From JAZSMS01 sp045536015 (GTDB lineage Bacteria > Bacillota > Clostridia > Christensenellales > QALW01), in assembly GCA_045536015.1 (NCBI GenBank), contig JAZSMS010000086.1, positions 1 to 12,878 of the forward strand: 12,878 bases of DNA, written 5' to 3'. The notes below the pieces were generated by a model, which ran no database searches, had not been told where the DNA came from, and saw only the letters and a list, made by a program, of their open reading frames with translations. This document shows positions 11,520 to 12,878 of the stretch, piece by piece. The position numbers were made by a program, and so were the translations under genes. Position 1 is the stretch's first letter; each line of letters begins with the position of its first letter.

Positions 11520-12878
11520 ATGTTTCTTTCTTTTTACGGTGCTGCACACGAAGTTACGGGCTCGTTAACTCTTATTGAAGCCTGCAACAAAAGAATACTT
11601 GTTGATTGCGGTATGGAGCAGGGTGAAAATATTTTTGAAAACGTGCCCCTGCCATACTCTGCTTCGCAAATTGATGCCGTTTTTTTAACTCACGCACACA
11701 TTGACCATTCGGGAATGTTACCTCATTTGGTTGCAAACGGCTTTAACGGTAACATTTATTCAACCGAAGCAACTCACGACCTTTGCAAAATAATGCTTGC
11801 CGATTCGGCACATATTCAAGAATCGGAGGCGGCGTGGAAAAACAAAAAAGCCGCACGCGCAGGAAAAGATGCTTTTGTTCCACTTTATACGGTAAATGAT
11901 GCACAAAACACTATTGATAAGTTTTTATCGTTTGACTATAACAAAAAAATTGACGTATTTGACGGAATTTCCATACGCTTTATTGATGCTGGCCACCTTT
12001 TAGGCTCGGCAAGCATCGAGGTTACCATTACCGAAAACGGATTGACAAAAACCGTTTTATTCTCGGGTGATTTAGGCAACATTGACCGTCCGCTTTTACG
12101 CGACCCGCAAATGCCGCAAAAAGCCGATTACGTTGTTATCGAATCAACCTACGGCGACCGCGTTCACCCGCCGCGCCCGGATTATATCGCTTCGCTTTGC
12201 CGCATTTTGCAAAGCACGTTTGATAAAGGCGGCAACGTGGTTATTCCTTGCTTTGCAGTCGGCAGAACGCAAGAGATGCTTTACCTTTTGCGCATTATTA
12301 AAGAAAAGCAGCTTATAAAGGACCATCCGCATTTTCCCGTTTACGTCGACAGTCCTATGGCTATCGAGGCAACACAGATCTATTCGGAAAAGCGTATAGA
12401 ATTCTTTGACGAAGAAACTGCCGAGTTGATTAAGCAAAATATAAATCCGCTTATCTTCGATGATCTTATCCTCGCAGTTACTGCAGACGAATCGCGCGCA
12501 ATAAATGAAGATTATTCCCCAAAGGTAATTCTTTCTTCTTCGGGAATGTGCGAGGCAGGCAGAATTCGCCATCATTTAAAGCATAACCTCTGGCGCGCAA
12601 ACAGTACGGTGTTGTTTGTTGGCTACCAATCAGTAGGAACTTTAGGCAGAAGACTGATTGAAGGTGCAAGCGAAGTAAAGTTGTTTGGCGAAGAAATCGT
12701 TGTACGCGCAAACGTAGAGACACTTTCGGGCATCAGTGGTCACGCCGATAAAAATATGCTTATTTCGTGGCTTAGCACGCTTTCGCCGCAAAAGGTTTTT
12801 GTAAATCACGGCAGTGACGGCGTTTGTGATGAGTTTGCCGCACTTATTAAACAAGAGCTTTCTCTTGACGCATACGCA
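11520..12878 (+). CDS. MBL-fold beta-CASP ribonuclease-type protein (CPSF-like), 3' end outside window
   Basis: Partial CDS, 453 codons open to the right edge. It joins a metallo-beta-lactamase domain and a beta-CASP domain, the architecture of RNA-processing exo/endonucleases. MBL motifs: HAHIDH at 58-63 (His58, His60, Asp62, His63), His159 in DAGHLLGSA, and Asp184 in FSGDLGN. Beta-CASP motifs: IESTYGDR (207-214, motif A Glu208), DSPMA (277-281), SSSGMCEAGRIRHHL (339-353), SGHAD (406-410, motif B His408) and VNHGSD (428-433, motif C His430). A His at motif C is the RNA-type residue. It lacks the extra RNase J C-terminal region as far as visible and is closer to the prokaryotic CPSF/TTHA0252 type. 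AAGGAG at 11506-11511 is 8 nt before the ATG. It is the third gene of the CHR operon, with no terminator or promoter seen in the 21-bp gap. Confidence 0.92.
   Translation, partial: MFLSFYGAAHEVTGSLTLIEACNKRILVDCGMEQGENIFENVPLPYSASQIDAVFLTHAHIDHSGMLPHLVANGFNGNIYSTEATHDLCKIMLADSAHIQESEAAWKNKKAARAGKDAFVPLYTVNDAQNTIDKFLSFDYNKKIDVFDGISIRFIDAGHLLGSASIEVTITENGLTKTVLFSGDLGNIDRPLLRDPQMPQKADYVVIESTYGDRVHPPRPDYIASLCRILQSTFDKGGNVVIPCFAVGRTQEMLYLLRIIKEKQLIKDHPHFPVYVDSPMAIEATQIYSEKRIEFFDEETAELIKQNINPLIFDDLILAVTADESRAINEDYSPKVILSSSGMCEAGRIRHHLKHNLWRANSTVLFVGYQSVGTLGRRLIEGASEVKLFGEEIVVRANVETLSGISGHADKNMLISWLSTLSPQKVFVNHGSDGVCDEFAALIKQELSLDAYA

Noticed and set aside
12144..12575. A 143-codon leftward open frame within the beta-CASP gene
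   Set aside because: It is antisense to conserved beta-CASP motifs; no start signal or recognisable product.
1..12878. CRISPR array, insertion sequence, phage or toxin-antitoxin genes
   Set aside because: No regularly spaced repeats, transposase or integrase motifs, terminal inverted repeats or target duplications were seen. The tRNA-Pro gene is intact, with no integrase or repeated 3' end beside it.

Overview
This is a compact stretch of bacterial chromosome that looks like a low-GC Firmicute of the class Clostridia, probably gut-associated. The evidence is A+T-rich intergenic DNA, strong AAGGAG-type ribosome binding sites, near-consensus sigma-A promoters with 16-17 bp spacers, intrinsic terminators with U-tracts, an NfnAB-type electron-bifurcating oxidoreductase, and a tandem pair of half-size chromate-transporter genes. 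I cannot name the genus. I see no insertion sequence, phage gene, CRISPR array or plasmid signature, so this is mostly ordinary chromosome.

Layout, left to right. At 1-184 is the unresolved 3' end of an upstream transcription unit, then aroQ (shikimate pathway). A bidirectional terminator separates aroQ from a leftward AraC-family regulator. Next is a leftward xylose-isomerase-like TIM-barrel sugar isomerase/epimerase, divergent from a second, rightward AraC-family regulator. The three genes 636-3278 look like a small carbohydrate module with two candidate regulators around one enzyme. Then come facing terminators, a leftward tRNA-Pro(CGG) with its own promoter, and upstream of it the leftward nfnA-nfnB operon (annotated in many genomes as a dihydroorotate-dehydrogenase-like subunit plus 'gltA'). 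After this are a leftward NahK-like sugar kinase of the APH fold, whose mRNA appears to begin with a hairpin, and the leftward cysK-cysE operon for cysteine synthesis from serine.

Divergent from cysK is a monocistronic mreB-family gene, closed by a bidirectional terminator shared with a leftward thioredoxin. Divergent from thioredoxin is a rightward operon of two half-size CHR (chromate transporter family) proteins with overlapping ATGA start and stop, followed by an MBL-fold beta-CASP RNase-type protein that runs off the right edge.

Functional themes are redox and sulfur (NfnAB, CysK/CysE, thioredoxin, possibly CHR oxyanion transport) and sugar use (TIM-barrel enzyme, AraC regulators, NahK-like kinase). 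Four gene starts are placed by ribosome binding site and promoter at positions inside the longest open frame: the second AraC regulator (2460), the kinase (6963), thioredoxin (GTG at 10173) and the first CHR gene (10375). I did not find a clearly new system. The best second looks are the hairpin leader of the kinase, the CHR-CHR-nuclease operon, the isolated mreB, and several perfect or near-perfect inverted or direct repeats at promoters.
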